A DNA stretch of 64,000 nucleotides from Cheiracanthium punctorium (lineage: Eukaryota > Arthropoda > Arachnida > Araneae > Cheiracanthiidae). A model generated the notes under the pieces. It was not told the origin of the DNA and made no database searches. It worked only from the letters and a program-made list of their open reading frames with translations. The stretch is from NCBI GenBank assembly GCA_038373885.1, contig JAWZYV010017527.1, forward strand, positions 496,001 to 560,000, in the 5' to 3' direction. Shown piece after piece: positions 32,768 to 44,054 of this stretch (position 1 is the stretch's first letter; the number at the start of each line of letters is the position of its first letter). A program made the position numbers and the translations under genes.

Positions 32768-35087
32768 GGCAAGTGTAAATCACTAAAGAATCACCAGAGA
32801 ATGAAACGTTGCCATTGGTGACAAATAACCAAGCCATTCCCATAATTATCAAAATTTTAGTTTTGATGTATTAAAACAATGGATAATCAAAAAATTCAAA
32901 AGCTCACTGAAATCAAATTTTACTTTAACATTCTACTTTTTGTTTTACATATTTCGACGTATTTACCTCTATTATATTTATTTAACTTTAAATAAAAGTG
33001 GCCACCACACGTAATTCGGATACCTATAAATAGTTTCAAGTAACAAACATAACACTAAACATAAAATCACTAGAATAGTTACTTCAGGAAAACACCACAC
33101 GGGATGAAGTTTTAAAAAATACTTTAGCCAAGAAGTACATCTACATAAAATGAGAACTTAAACACGTTCCTCCAAACGAATTTAAAAGCTACACCAGAGT
33201 ATTTGTTTGGTATTTAAGCGACTATTTAATGAATAGAGGAACGATGAAGAATAAAATATACAATTTAACTGTAACTTAGATGAATTAAAGACAAATCAAT
33301 ACAAGATTAGTGAACCATTAAATTTAAAAGTAACAGCACCTTTTGAAAATTCGCCGAAACAAATAACATATGTAGGTGAAGGTTATATAAAAACTTTGAA
33401 ACAATCCATTCACTTAAACAAAATTTTCACACCGAATTTTTACAAAAATATGAAATTTATCACATTATGTACAGACCACAATAGATGTAATGTTCTATAA
33501 TAATTTTACTGTAGTCCTAACCATCAAACACGAATAAAAACAAAAATTGTTTTGCAAATAAAATGCGTATACAACGATCCGATCCGACCATGGTCGGTGC
33601 GTATTTCCATGGTCACATTCGTCAATGCGACTCTACACTAGTTTTGAACGAACACGCTTGGGAAGTATTAGTAAACGCTCAACTGGTGCCATTCTTCATG
33701 TACAGATATGTGTTCTTAAACACACATTTTCTTAAATTGAAACCAGTTGACCTTTGCTCTTAAAATTCGCGGAATGCAATTGGTTGAACTACGAATAGCC
33801 CTGAGCCAGGTCATTTAGTTTTTGACTTTTTGTTTACAGTTCCTTTTGTTTGTGATAAACAACAAACGCAATCACCTAAGCAAAACAAACTTAAATCCAT
33901 AGAAACCACCAAATAACTTATGATGTGTGTTATTTCACAAAGTTTTATTTATTTATCTTTGAACACCAGTTTCTTTGAATGTTTTTTTCTTATTGTTACT
34001 CAGACCACTAATCACATCTTTCCAATTTTTGGCAGTTTTTGCAAAGCTATAGGCACGAGTTTATAAACACGCCTACATCTAAATCTTCACTTACGCGTGG
34101 ATTATTTGCTCAATATTTATTGAAACTAAAGAATAGTTAAATATTTTTGTTCACAGTTCACACGTCTACTGTTTTACAGTACTCAATTTTTATGTTAAAT
34201 TGGGTGCAGTCGTAAACGACAAATTCGTGTTACAAGTTTTCGTAAGAAAACTGGAATGCTTGCAGTGCTGTCAGTGGTTATCGTTTTTTTTTTTGACTTT
34301 ACGAACAACTTCAGTTTATTTAGTTTCGTCGCCTAGGAGACCTAGGCGTTTATTTTGCTGAGGAGATTTTTTAGTACATACTCAATATATACTCATCAAG
34401 TGTGGCCATAACTGAAGTGCACAGATCAAAATTTAGAAATTTCAACTTCATTTTTTCAAAAGTATTTAGAAAGAGAAGTTCAAATTTCGCTAATAATGGT
34501 TTAAATCAATTTCAATCTCATCACTAAAACATGCATTTTTTAATTTACTAAAATGAAAATACACGTATGTCGAACGTATGCCTGAAGTTCCTCCTCGAAA
34601 AAATGATATTTGCAGCTACAGCAAACGTAAAATATCTTTCATTACAACATACTTTTCCATAACAACAGACGCCATTTCTAAACAAAAACAACGCGCAGAA
34701 AGAAATCTTCTCAATGAACCTAATCCGCTCTCAGTTTACTTCGTTTGAAAGTAACTGCCCTCAGTTATGTATACGAACGCTCTAGTTTTTTAAACTGAAT
34801 GCACTCAGTTTCTTTTACGAACACTAGATAGAAACTGGTTTTGCGTTTACGAGTGCTGCCATCGATTGTAAAATTCCCACTCAAGTTAACGACTTTCTCC
34901 ATGCACAGCAATTTTGTTTGTTTAGCATATTTTATAATTATGCAATGGCAACAAGTTCAAGGTAAAGTTTGTTGCATTTTCTTGTGCAGCTTTCTTATCA
35001 ACGTGGGAAATTTAAGCTTCTAGAATATATCTCCATTGAATGGATGAAATTCTGTTTCCATCTATTAATATTGATAATTGATTTATA

Positions 35088-35408
35088 ATGAATCTTCTAC
35101 CTTCTGAACGTGTTCATGACCAGCCCTTTATCTGCAGTATGTGCCAAGTTAGACTGTCATCCAAAGCTGGTCTGGATCGCCATCTACGTATGCACGCTCG
35201 AGAAAAGACCTATGTTTGTAAAATATGTTTGAAACGATTTGCTAACAAGGCAAACCTAAATCGCCATCTTCGAGTTCACACGGGCATTCGACCCTATGTT
35301 TGTGAAGTGTGTGAAAAAAGTTTCACTTCAAAGGGGACCTTGGTCAAACACCGCAAAGTGCATGCCAAGGGTAAGAATACCTGTGAAGTCTGCCAAGGAG
35401 CTGTGTAA
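35088..35408 (+). CDS. Small C2H2 zinc-finger protein (three fingers)
   Basis: A 106-codon single-exon frame. Three classic C2H2 fingers are at C16-C19-H32-H36, C44-C47-H60-H64 and C72-C75-H88-H92. Spacing is C-x2-C-x12-H-x3-H, with TGIRPY as a typical linker between fingers 2 and 3 and AREKTY as a variant between 1 and 2. A fourth Cys pair (C99, C102) lacks its histidines. Such proteins usually bind DNA in the nucleus. The ATG at 35088 is preceded directly by an in-frame TAA, so this is the first possible start unless an unseen exon splices in. No strong acceptor was seen in the 50 bases upstream. The coding sequence has more GC than its AT-rich flanks. The specific family is not recognised. 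Confidence 0.8.
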   Translation: MNLLPSERVHDQPFICSMCQVRLSSKAGLDRHLRMHAREKTYVCKICLKRFANKANLNRHLRVHTGIRPYVCEVCEKSFTSKGTLVKHRKVHAKGKNTCEVCQGAV

Positions 35409-35930
35409 AAAGAAAAAATGCAATGCTTAAGTGACAGCTGGTTCTCGCTGCTCTTAAGAAACGCACATTTTTAATTTTTGTGATAATTGTGGATTTAAAA
35501 TTTTTATCGGTTTTGGTGAAAATCCACTAGATCTATTCGTCTGTGATTTTTCGGTGAAACAAACAAACACCATTCTCAACAATTTTAAAACGCATCCGTT
35601 TTTTGTCGCCATCTTAATGTAATTATATCGAATCGATTATCTGTATATTCGCTGTATTTAGATTAGCATTTAGTGTGGGTGGAAGGGTCGCTCCCCATTG
35701 CCCGTTCACCTCTCAAGTACGGACAACGTTTTACCGAGCTAGCATCCACTTTGTGTAACGTCACGTATTTGCCTCGCTGTTAGAAAAGGTCATAGATCGT
35801 TGTAGAGTTTGCTGTTAATCAATGGACCTGCAAATCAATTTTTGTGAACCTTTAAATGTGTGCATGCTATTACTGCTAACATTTAATGAAACCTGTGCAT
35901 CGTGTTTTCAGTATTGTCTCAAGAGGAAAA

Positions 35931-35936
35931 AATAAA
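35931..35936 (+). terminator. Candidate polyadenylation signal AATAAA
   Basis: It lies 523 bases after the zinc-finger stop codon. Further AATAAA hexamers occur downstream, for example at 38355-38360, so a longer 3' UTR is possible. Confidence 0.4.
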
Positions 35937-37637
35937 ATCGTAATAATCACCATGCCTTTTTACTGCAAGACAGTTTGCTACAAATGACATTGTGTGAATT
36001 TTTCTGAAACTTTTTGAGTAGATTGCCGTTTATCTGCCATTTATAGTGTCGTATGTTTTCGATATTTAACTAAAAGTGTATAAAACTTGCATCAAACGTT
36101 AAAAAAAAAAACTTTTCTAAGTGTATATAATCCATATGTAAAGCAGCTAAACGTACAGTGTTTCGTAGAAACACGTATCAGCTTTTTCATAACACTGAAC
36201 AAATAGTATGTTACCAATTACCCAAACTAATTCATTTGTTTTTGTGTGCACGGAAAAAAATAATCATGTGTTGCGCGATTTTCCGATGATTTGTTATTTG
36301 TGTTCTCGTGTACACAGTATAAACAGCTGAAAAAACCTATGAACAGACATAAGTGCTGTATACCAAGATATATTCACAACTTATATTACAGCTGTAAATA
36401 TGTCCAGCTAATTTGATTGCCTATTACTTGTAATCTGTTGTGGTAAAAAGTGTGTTTTTTTTGTTTTTTCCCCCCCAGATATAAGGGTGCATTTGTGGTC
36501 CAAGTTTTGGAATTCTGACTTATTCTTTTATTTGCTCAATGACTTGTATCTGGCAGTAAAGGCACATAATTTTCTTTTATTGTGACGGTATAGAATGATT
36601 AAAATTGTAAAATAATGTATTCTGTATGTGTACTGTGCAATGTTTTGTATTTATAAATCCAACACGTTAATCAAAGTTTAATTAATTGCATTTAGCTTCA
36701 TTTGTTAGCACAATTGTTTCATTTAGTTGTGATTCCTTAGAATTAACACTACATGAGCATATTTCCCCCCTAGTATTATGGCAGTGGTAGTGCAGTTAAT
36801 TAGAAGAGATAAAACAGCTTTGGTATGTATGCTTTTTTTTTTTTTTCTTCCACATATATTAATCGAGTTAAAATAAGTACTTTTCTATTAAGAGGAAACC
36901 AGTGCTCATGCACTAAGGTCGATCAAGAACCTTGCTTCAATTTTTACATTTCCTAGTTTTAATTTTTATTAAATTAACACCAGTAAATGATTTTTAGTGA
37001 CTTCTCTGTGTATACTCACAAACACTTTCTTATTGCAGTAAATTTTCAAGAATAATATTTATATCTCATTAAGATTGAACTAAGTTCCAGCTAAGTATGT
37101 TATTGATTTTATTTAAAATTAAATTTCCTAGAGAATTATGTTCATTTTTTATGAGCTTTTCCTGTATTTCATTTACTGAAAAGTTCTGATTTTTTACGCA
37201 CAGGATCATACGAGCTAGCAGAGAAAAAAAAGTGGCATCTGGAATCCTAAGCTGTGCATTTCCCCTGGTTTCCTCTAAACGAAAAGTACTGAATAATAAT
37301 GAAGAACAATCAAACGCAACTAACACTTTGGTTCACATCAAAGTGTGTTGATAGTTAAAATGTCTTGACCCTGTGGGAACAGATAAATATTACAGACTTA
37401 TGTCCCTGCTGATAAGAAATCAAATAAAAATATCAGTAAAACACACTTGCAAATAAACAAGTGTGCCTTAATCCGTGAATTGCAGTGTCTGATATAACGG
37501 ATGTCGGGCTCAGTAAAATATTGCCAAATCAGTGCATCCAAAGGGTATTGTACCAAAGCTGTGCCACTGACAGTTTTTCTGCATTAACTATTTAATGTGC
37601 AATCTAATACACATCTGTAAAGAAGAACAACTTTATA
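35937..37637. other. Mostly unique non-coding flank of the zinc-finger gene
   Basis: No gene or complete transposon recognised. A minus-strand open frame of 85 codons at 37069-37326 has no motif I can name. This may be 3' UTR or intergenic DNA. Confidence 0.45.
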
Positions 37638-37876
37638 GTGTACCCAATGCGAAAAAGTACACCTGTTGCCGTCTCTCAAGTTCACTACCAGGAACATGGC
37701 GGTTGATCAAATTGCCCATCACATGCTACAGAGCTGAAGTCCTTTTTGACACAGCCAGCTGTTGGGGAAAGACTTCAGCACTGTAGCATGCAATGGGCAA
37801 TTCAGTTGACTGCCATGTTGTTGGTAGTTAACTTGAGAGATGGCAACGAGTGTACTTTTTTGACTTTGGGACCCTT
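37638..37876. mobile_element. Fold-back MITE with arms of about 100 bp
   Basis: The left half 'aaaaagtacacctgttgccg...tctcaagtt...aacatggcgg...attgcccatcac...atgctacag' is the near-perfect reverse complement of the right half (37767-37876). Only about 30 bases separate the arms. TA lies at 37636-37637 and 37877-37878, suggesting a TA target. No coding capacity. Confidence 0.75.
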
Positions 37877-39189
37877 TAACCATATTTTTTCCAACTAGCA
37901 GTTGAAGGCTTTGGAAAGAGGTGGTGTCATAGCAAAACCAATCCTGGATAACCATGGTTAGCAACTGAGATGTGCTGTTGCTTTAGTTTTTATTTCACTG
38001 GTTTTTTAAGGTCAATACCTTGGGGCCACCTATTGTGTCTGCAAAAAGATATTTGTAATATATGTGGGAAGGTGGAAATTGCATTTTGAACATCTCAGTT
38101 GAACTTAACCTTGTTTGTAGTTGCCAACTTGTGTGGTTTAGCTATTACAATGCACATATTTTGATTTTATTGTGAGATTATAAAGCTGTTAAATGTCTTT
38201 GTCACTACAATTTTATCTCTATAAGCAAGTTAATTTTACAAAATAATAATAAAAAAAGGAAGAAATAGTTTGATTCTGTAAAATGGCCTATCGCTGTAAA
38301 TTTAATAGCAAATATCATTTAACACTATTCATTGTTAATTTCATGTAAGAAAGTAATAAAGATTTTTGTTTGATTCCTTAATTCGTATGCATTTGTTTTG
38401 GTGAAATCTATTTCCAAAAGAAATTTTAATATTTTCAAATTTGACATTCGTAGCTATGTGTTTACCTGCTGAATTCATTGTCACATGTGTTTAAAGTTAT
38501 TGCATTCCATAATTATCTTCTGATATAGTTTTGTGTGTAAATGACTAAAACCATTAACCTGTTTGCTCCCATAGTTGTAAAGGTGCAATGGAAGACAGTG
38601 ATCCCGCTAACGCCTCTAGATGCGTATTTCACGTTTTAGAAATTCAGAATACGCCTTAAAAAATTCGGAATGAGTATTTTTCCCGCATTGCTTTTCCATA
38701 TAAAATTAGGTATATTTTGAAAAATAATTATGATTTGCTAATTTTAAATTTAAAAAATCCAATTGCAGTATTATTTATATGTCAAATGCAATTTAATTAT
38801 TATTTGAATATTTAGCATAATTGTTCATTGCTTAAATTACTCCTTTGGAAAAGAAAATACTCTTTCTAAAAAGGTTAAAGAGTATTTTTACTCTTCTGAA
38901 AAAATCCTAGATCGATCACTGATGGAAGATATCCTTTTGTACTAAGCATTGCTTCCTGTAATGGCTAAAATAATGTAAAGAGCAGAGATATTTGTGGGCC
39001 TTGTTTTTTACAGCATTGTAAATTTTAGTAAAGGGCCAAGTTCTTTTTTTTTTTCAGCCAGTGTGGGCCTATTTTTTTTTTATTAAATTATAGTAGTAAA
39101 TAAATGCTTGGGCAAAATCATACAAGACGGTAGCACACCCCATGTAAACCACGGCAACAGTCGTTGGAGCTTGGCAGTTGCCAAGCCAA
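37877..39189. other. AT-rich non-coding stretch
   Basis: No supported gene. It contains an AATAAA at 38355-38360. The stretch 39130-39180 (ccacggcaacagtcg...ggcttggcaa) has a gcc/ggc-rich palindromic feel, just left of the 75-bp minisatellite. Confidence 0.4.
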
Positions 39190-39600
39190 GCAAGCGTCTG
39201 CAAATTCAGTAACAGGCAGTTTAAAATGAGCAAACAGTGGACCGTTTTTAACTAAAAAAACTTCAGTGGATTAAGCAACCTAGTTGTACAGCTATGTAAA
39301 CTAGGCAACCAGTGGACCGTTTTTAACTTAAAAAACTTCGGTGGATTAAGCAACCTAGTTGTACAGCTATGTAAACTAGGCAACCAGTGGACTGTTTTTA
39401 ACAAAAAAAAACTTCAGTGGATTAAGCAACCTAGTTGTACAGCTAATGTAAACTGTGCAAACACTGGCCCGTTTCCAACCCAAACATCGCTGGATTAAAC
39501 TACCTAGTTGTACACCTCGTATAAAGTCAGTATGATTAGAATAGCACTTACGAAAACATAAACACATCAAATATCAATTTAAAATTCACATTAAAAACCT
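39190..39600 (-). repeat. Second 75-bp minisatellite, inverted relative to 25485-25870
   Basis: The units 'ccagtgg(a)ccgtttttaac...cttc(a/g)gtggattaa...gcaacctagttgtacagct' are spaced 75, 75 and 77 bp (anchors 39236, 39311, 39386, 39463). The flanks on both sides ('caaattcagtaacaggca'; 'aaaacataaacacatcaaat') also match the flanks of the array at 25440-25890. It is therefore a fragment of the same transposon without its TIRs. Confidence 0.8.
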
Positions 39601-40661
39601 TAAACACTGCGCAAGTCCCTTAATTTTCAGATTAGTTATGGGCCAGGTTTGAAATTTTTGTGTCATACAAATCTAGTTTGTGCTAAAATGTAATTACAAG
39701 ATTTAGAGAACTGATAGTTCTTACTCCCAAACATTAATGAGATTTCAAAAATACTAATAAAATAGTTTAATACGAATTTACTATTGGAGATTGCAATCCG
39801 GTCCCGATCCCCATTAATCCAGTCGGATTGGCCACATCAAAACGATTTCTCTTTCGTTCCAAAATTAGCTGTACATAAATGATGTTACGTGAGTAAATCA
39901 TAAAGTTTATAAAAAAAGACCGTTTATTTCATAGGAAGTCAACTTACTTATAATTAAGCAACAATCACTAATAAAATGAACAGTGAAAATAAAGTTTCTA
40001 GAATAACTAGTTAATTTTAATCTTTATATTATATAATACTAGCGGCTACCCACAACTTCGTCCGCGTCGGCTTTAGAATTAGGTCCCGAGAGAAACGAAG
40101 CATGTGTGAATAACAAATATGTTTGCGACTAAAGAAATTGCATTTAAATATTATTTTCTTTTTACTTATTTTAAATGAAGTATAATGCATGATAGTATAC
40201 TTCATTTAAAATAACAGAGTATGTAAAATTACTAAATTTAGATTTTTTTCAGGCATTTGGCGAATAGAGACAGTTAGGACAGTATTTGCGAACTGTTTTG
40301 AGTGTTCTTGTAAAAGAAATATTTATGCTATATGCATGAATTTTAGCCTATGTTAATCAGGAATAGTGCAGCTTTCTATTAGGGAAAAAGTTTTAGAATC
40401 GGTTCTATAGTTACAGAGATACCCATAGAGCGTAATGTATTAGAATTATTTTGAGTGTTCCTGTAAAGGAACTATTTGCGCTACATGCATTAATTTTAGC
40501 CTATAATACTCAAGAATAGTGTAGCTTACTATCAGTGGAAAAAAGTTTTGGAATCAGTTCAGTACTTACAGAGATACACATAGAGCGTAATGTAATTCTT
40601 ATGAGTATCTCTGTAAAAGAACTATTTGTGATATATGCATAAAAGGTAGCCTATAACACTC

Positions 40662-40850
40662 AGGGTCCCCCCAGTGTCTAAGAGGGTCTGCTCTCAAACC
40701 TGGAAGGCGGGAGGTGCCGGGTTCAAATACCGGTCGCGCCTGTTGACCTAGCCGCTCACAGTTTTCCATGTTTTTTTCAAAAACCTCGCGAAAATACGGG
40801 CTAGGATCCCTTAGAAAATTCCACACAGAGGAATTCTCCATATACGCCTA
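40662..40850 (+). mobile_element. tRNA-derived SINE inserted in the Helitron
   Basis: The A-box-like word 'tgtctaagagg' is at 40676-40686, and the B box GGTTCAAATAC at 40720-40730 lies within a 'gccgggttcaaataccggt' stem. The spacing suits a tRNA with a long variable arm (Leu/Ser-like). It interrupts a repeated Helitron module after 'cctataacactcag', and the module resumes near 'actttcaatcagtg'. A related head starts at 63903. It is probably not a functional tRNA, since no acceptor stem was identified. Confidence 0.6.
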
Positions 40851-41143
40851 GGACTTTCAATCAGTGAAGAAAGTTTTAAAATCGGTTTAGTTGCTACAAA
40901 ATTTCCATAGAGCGCAATGCATTAGCATTATTTTGAGTGTCTTTGTAAAAGAATTATTTATGCTATATGCTTGAAAGGTTGCCTGTATGTTAATCCAGGG
41001 CATAAGCTATCTTCATTACAAATTTTTCCAACCATTTTTCTGTGATTCAGTCAAAAAAATCCAAACACATAAACGTACACATTTATATTATTTGTAGGAT
41101 TTGGAAACTTACGAACATTAAGAAATACATCTGGACTTTTCTT

Positions 41144-41304
41144 GGTACTTACCTATTATCCCGGCGGTCATTCCCACCAAACTGGTTTTTCGTCAAATGA
41201 GTTGCCAATCGTATTCGAAACCATTAATAATTTCATGTGCCCGGCATTTATCTCGGCAAAAAATCGCTCGTCTTGGCGGACCGCCGGGATAATACGTAAG
41301 TACA
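41144..41304. mobile_element. GG-terminal MITE, 161 bp, exact 8-bp duplication (copy 1)
   Basis: CTTTTCTT lies at 41136-41143 and 41305-41312. The TIR starts GGTACTTACCTATTATCCCG on the left. From the right, reverse complemented, it starts TGTACTTACGTATTATCCCG, and pairing continues through 'gcggtc'. It is nested inside the minus-strand Helitron, so it inserted later. Second copy at 59838-60009. Confidence 0.9.
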
Positions 41305-41923
41305 CTTTTCTTTATTTATGCTTTTTAATTTGGCGTAAAATCAACATAATTTCCATACTTATTTATGTTTTTCAAATGCATGTGATTTTGCAAATAGAAT
41401 TCTGTTTAATGTTTTTATTTCAAAAGCATAAATCATTTTGTGCGGGCAATAAAATGGTTTTTAATTAATAGTTAGAAAAGTAATTCTAATTTCCGAGCCT
41501 CAGGTACACTTTACCGAAGTCATGGGTCCAGGCATGCTCAAATTTTCAAAGCTCTGCTTTCTGTAGATTTGTCTGGAGAACATTCATTTTTATTATTAGA
41601 GATAGATATATTTGGCATAATTTCTGTATTATTTAATGTTTTTCAGATGCTGTGCTTCTTTATTGAAGTAATAGCATTCTTGTTAGCTCAAAACATGAAT
41701 CGTATGATACGGGCGAAACTCGCCAAGCATGGCAACGTAAAAACGGTTTTTAATTAATAATTAAAAAGTAATTAAAAATCTAAAATTCTAAGTAGCCTAT
41801 AACCAACTCCAGGGTCCCATCTATATCTAAACTGAAATGCATCCTAATCGATTCAGCGGTTTAGGCGTGAAAGCGTCATAAACAAACACAAACTCACTTT
41901 CGAGTTTATAATATTAGTTAGGA

Positions 41924-42316
41924 TTACACTAGATCTAGGTTATTACTGTATCTGATAATACAGACCAGTATGTGTGTATCATAACGCACTCTGATAATAC
42001 AGGTACTATATCTGATAATACATTATATATTATTATCAGATATAATGTAATAAATTTTTTTTATTTGTAATCAAAACAAAACAATGGATATCAATGAAAT
42101 AGTACTTGCATTATTATATACTCTATAATAATATAATTATATATTTAATTATAAATATTATTTTGATAAATATAATATTTAGCATGATAGTTCAGACTTT
42201 AATAAGTCTGAACTTAAACTATTATGCTAAATATTATCACTATTAATGAGTTCATAAATGACATTATTGAAAATTGCCTTGTAACTTATACTACTTTATC
42301 TAAGTTTCTTATATTA
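41924..42316. other. AT-rich palindromic spacer
   Basis: It contains repeated 'atctgataata' words near 41950-42050. A long imperfect hairpin at 42172-42237 has arms of about 28 bases (ataatatttagcat...ttcagactt) and a taat loop. No gene. It could extrude as a cruciform. Confidence 0.7.
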
Positions 42317-43838
42317 CACTGCCCTCCAAAAGTTAAGGTACAACCTGTGTTTTGTGAATGATATGGAAACGAATGAACATAGAAGCAAAAAATTTGGACT
42401 AACGGAGCCCTAAATAGTTCTTTATTGAGTACTACACAGAAATGTACATAAATTCAACACAAACATGGTGTAAAAACAAAAGAACACTTTTGATAGAAAA
42501 GTCCACTTTTGGAGAAAACAGTTTATAAAAGAGCTTTGTGTGGAAACATTATAAAAATGAGTTCTAATAAGAAATGTGTTCATCCCCTAACTCATCGATC
42601 GGCGGCATCGATTCTCCATGCTGCTAATTAAGTTGTCGGGACAGCTCAATAGACAGCAAAGACCACGCACAGATTAGTCCTTTTTTTAGCTCATGCTACG
42701 ATCTTGGAGGAGGAATTGAAGCAGCCACTTGTCTGCCAAGGTAGTCCCAAACATGTTCTTTCGGATTGAGCTGGCCATTCCATTTGCTCCAAACCTTGAC
42801 TCAAGATAATCCTCAACAAGCGCAGCTCGGTGAGGTCGGGCATTATCATCCATCAGAATGAAATCATTGCTAATTGCACCGGCATATGGGTGAGCACATG
42901 GATCTAGAATCTCATCCCGATAATCTCACACCAGTCAGCGTTCTTCCCTGGAACACATGCAGATCAGTGTGATCACTGAGTAAGAGCTCTGCCCAAACAA
43001 TATTCCGTCACCTCGGTAATTGTGTCTTTACAGATTTGGATTGATGGTATCGGGTGCTTTGTTCCCTCCAGATCAACAGACGTCCTGAATCGCTCTCCAG
43101 TGTGAATCTGGACTCATCTGTAAAGAGTACAGTAGCCCATCACTGTCTGGTCCAGGAAACGTGCTCGCTTGATCAAGATAAGTTGACCCCTCTCTGTCGT
43201 CTGTTGGGGGGGGGGCATACACAACTGGTCGCCTTGCACAGAGACCTGCATTGTGAAGACGCATTCGCAGCAGATATTCTTCTCCCTGATGCTACAGAAT
43301 GGTCTGCAACAAGTTCCGGCACAGAAATGCTTCTTCTTCTTCAGGTCGAAAGAGCTATAAAGTGGTCTTCTGCAGGTGTTGTAGCTCGTGGTCGGCCTGG
43401 AACATGTCTTCTGGACACAGAAGCTTCGGTTTGATATTGATTCCAGAGACGGTGGACCACACTGCGAGACAGATTAAGACGCCTAGCAGCATCAGCCTGT
43501 GACAACCCCATTTCCATCCATTCGACCGCCCACCACCTTAACATATGGGCAAACGGCTTTTCTTAGACATTGCGGACGTCCCTACTGCCTATTGTCAACA
43601 AATCTGCTAACAAAAGTTACATGTGTAATTACGGAAGCCTGATATTTGCATATTTTTCTCTCCATATATGCCTGTTCTTTTCTATAAAAAAAAAAGGGGT
43701 AGCTATCACTTTTGCATGAATTTGCATAAAGTTCATTTTTATCATTTATATAAACTATAAATTTGATTGTTAGTGTCATTTTTTTTTTTATGGTGAGCTT
43801 CAAAAAGCTTGTTGTTCCTTACCTTTTGGAGGCCAATG
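42317..43838 (-). mobile_element. Tc1-like transposon (Tcb1-type), inactive
   Basis: TA lies at 42315-42316 and 43839-43840. The ends are CACTGCCCTCCAAAAGTTAA and, reverse complemented, CATTGGCCTCCAAAAGGTAA. On the minus strand an N-terminal helix-turn-helix is intact at 43544-43341 (GLSQADAARRLNLSRS, then PGRPRATTP). The first catalytic block DESRFTLESDSGR is at about 43125-43085, and the second, FILMDDNARPHRAA, at about 42865-42825. The third block (normally S-P-D-L-N-P-x-E-H) is damaged, because the frame runs from WPAQS straight into other residues. Several stops and frameshifts separate the blocks. Length is 1.5 kb, close to the usual 1.6 kb. Confidence 0.9.
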
Positions 43839-44054
43839 TATATAACTTAATCAACACGATTTCACAATAATTATGTCATTTCGTCACTCTAAGCAGTCTT
43901 ATAATAATGATAACAGTTATCTATATAAATAAAATTAGACTTTTGTCTGTACATTTCTTGGAAATCAAAAATTTTGCGATTTCTATCCGTTTCAAGCACC
44001 CGGGAATCCGATGCGACCCTCAAAAAAAAGTTTGTCATTCTGTCCGTGACGCTT

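Larger units (their letters stand above)
28153..35087. other. Region between the membralin exon and the zinc-finger gene
   Basis: 28.2-32.8 kb is filled by transposons listed separately. 32.8-35.1 kb looks mostly unique, with more CpG near 33.55-33.7 and 34.1-34.9 kb. It probably holds the membralin 5' non-coding exon(s) and the promoter of the plus-strand zinc-finger gene. No TATA box or start site can be fixed from sequence alone. A minus-strand donor-like 'gc|gtaagt' near 34092-34097 is a weak candidate. Confidence 0.45.
40039..41923 (-). mobile_element. Non-autonomous Helitron, 1.9 kb, minus strand
   Basis: Read on the minus strand, the 5' end is TCCTAACTAATATTATAAAC (preceded by A) and the 3' end is CTAG at 40042-40039 (followed by T). 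This is the TC...CTRR layout with insertion between A and T. Just inside the 3' end, a hairpin expected from cgcgg/ccgcg is decayed on one arm: the plus strand reads 'cccacaacttcgtccgcg'. The change from cgcgg to cacaa is what CpG decay would give. The interior has 130-bp-scale repeated modules (40280-40980), a SINE head and a nested MITE. No Rep/helicase. Confidence 0.75.

Noticed and set aside
33563..33763. 66-codon plus-strand frame in a CpG-richer patch
   Set aside because: No homology recognised. The patch is more likely promoter-proximal or unique DNA.
37069..37326. 85-codon minus-strand frame
   Set aside because: Reasonable amino acid mix but no motif, no acceptor I trust and AT-rich codons; left unannotated.
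40669..40745. Functional tRNA-Leu/Ser gene
   Set aside because: A- and B-box-like words are present, but no clean acceptor stem was found and it sits as an insertion inside a Helitron; a SINE head is more likely.
43054..43434. 126-codon plus-strand frame
   Set aside because: Antisense shadow of the Tc1 transposase.
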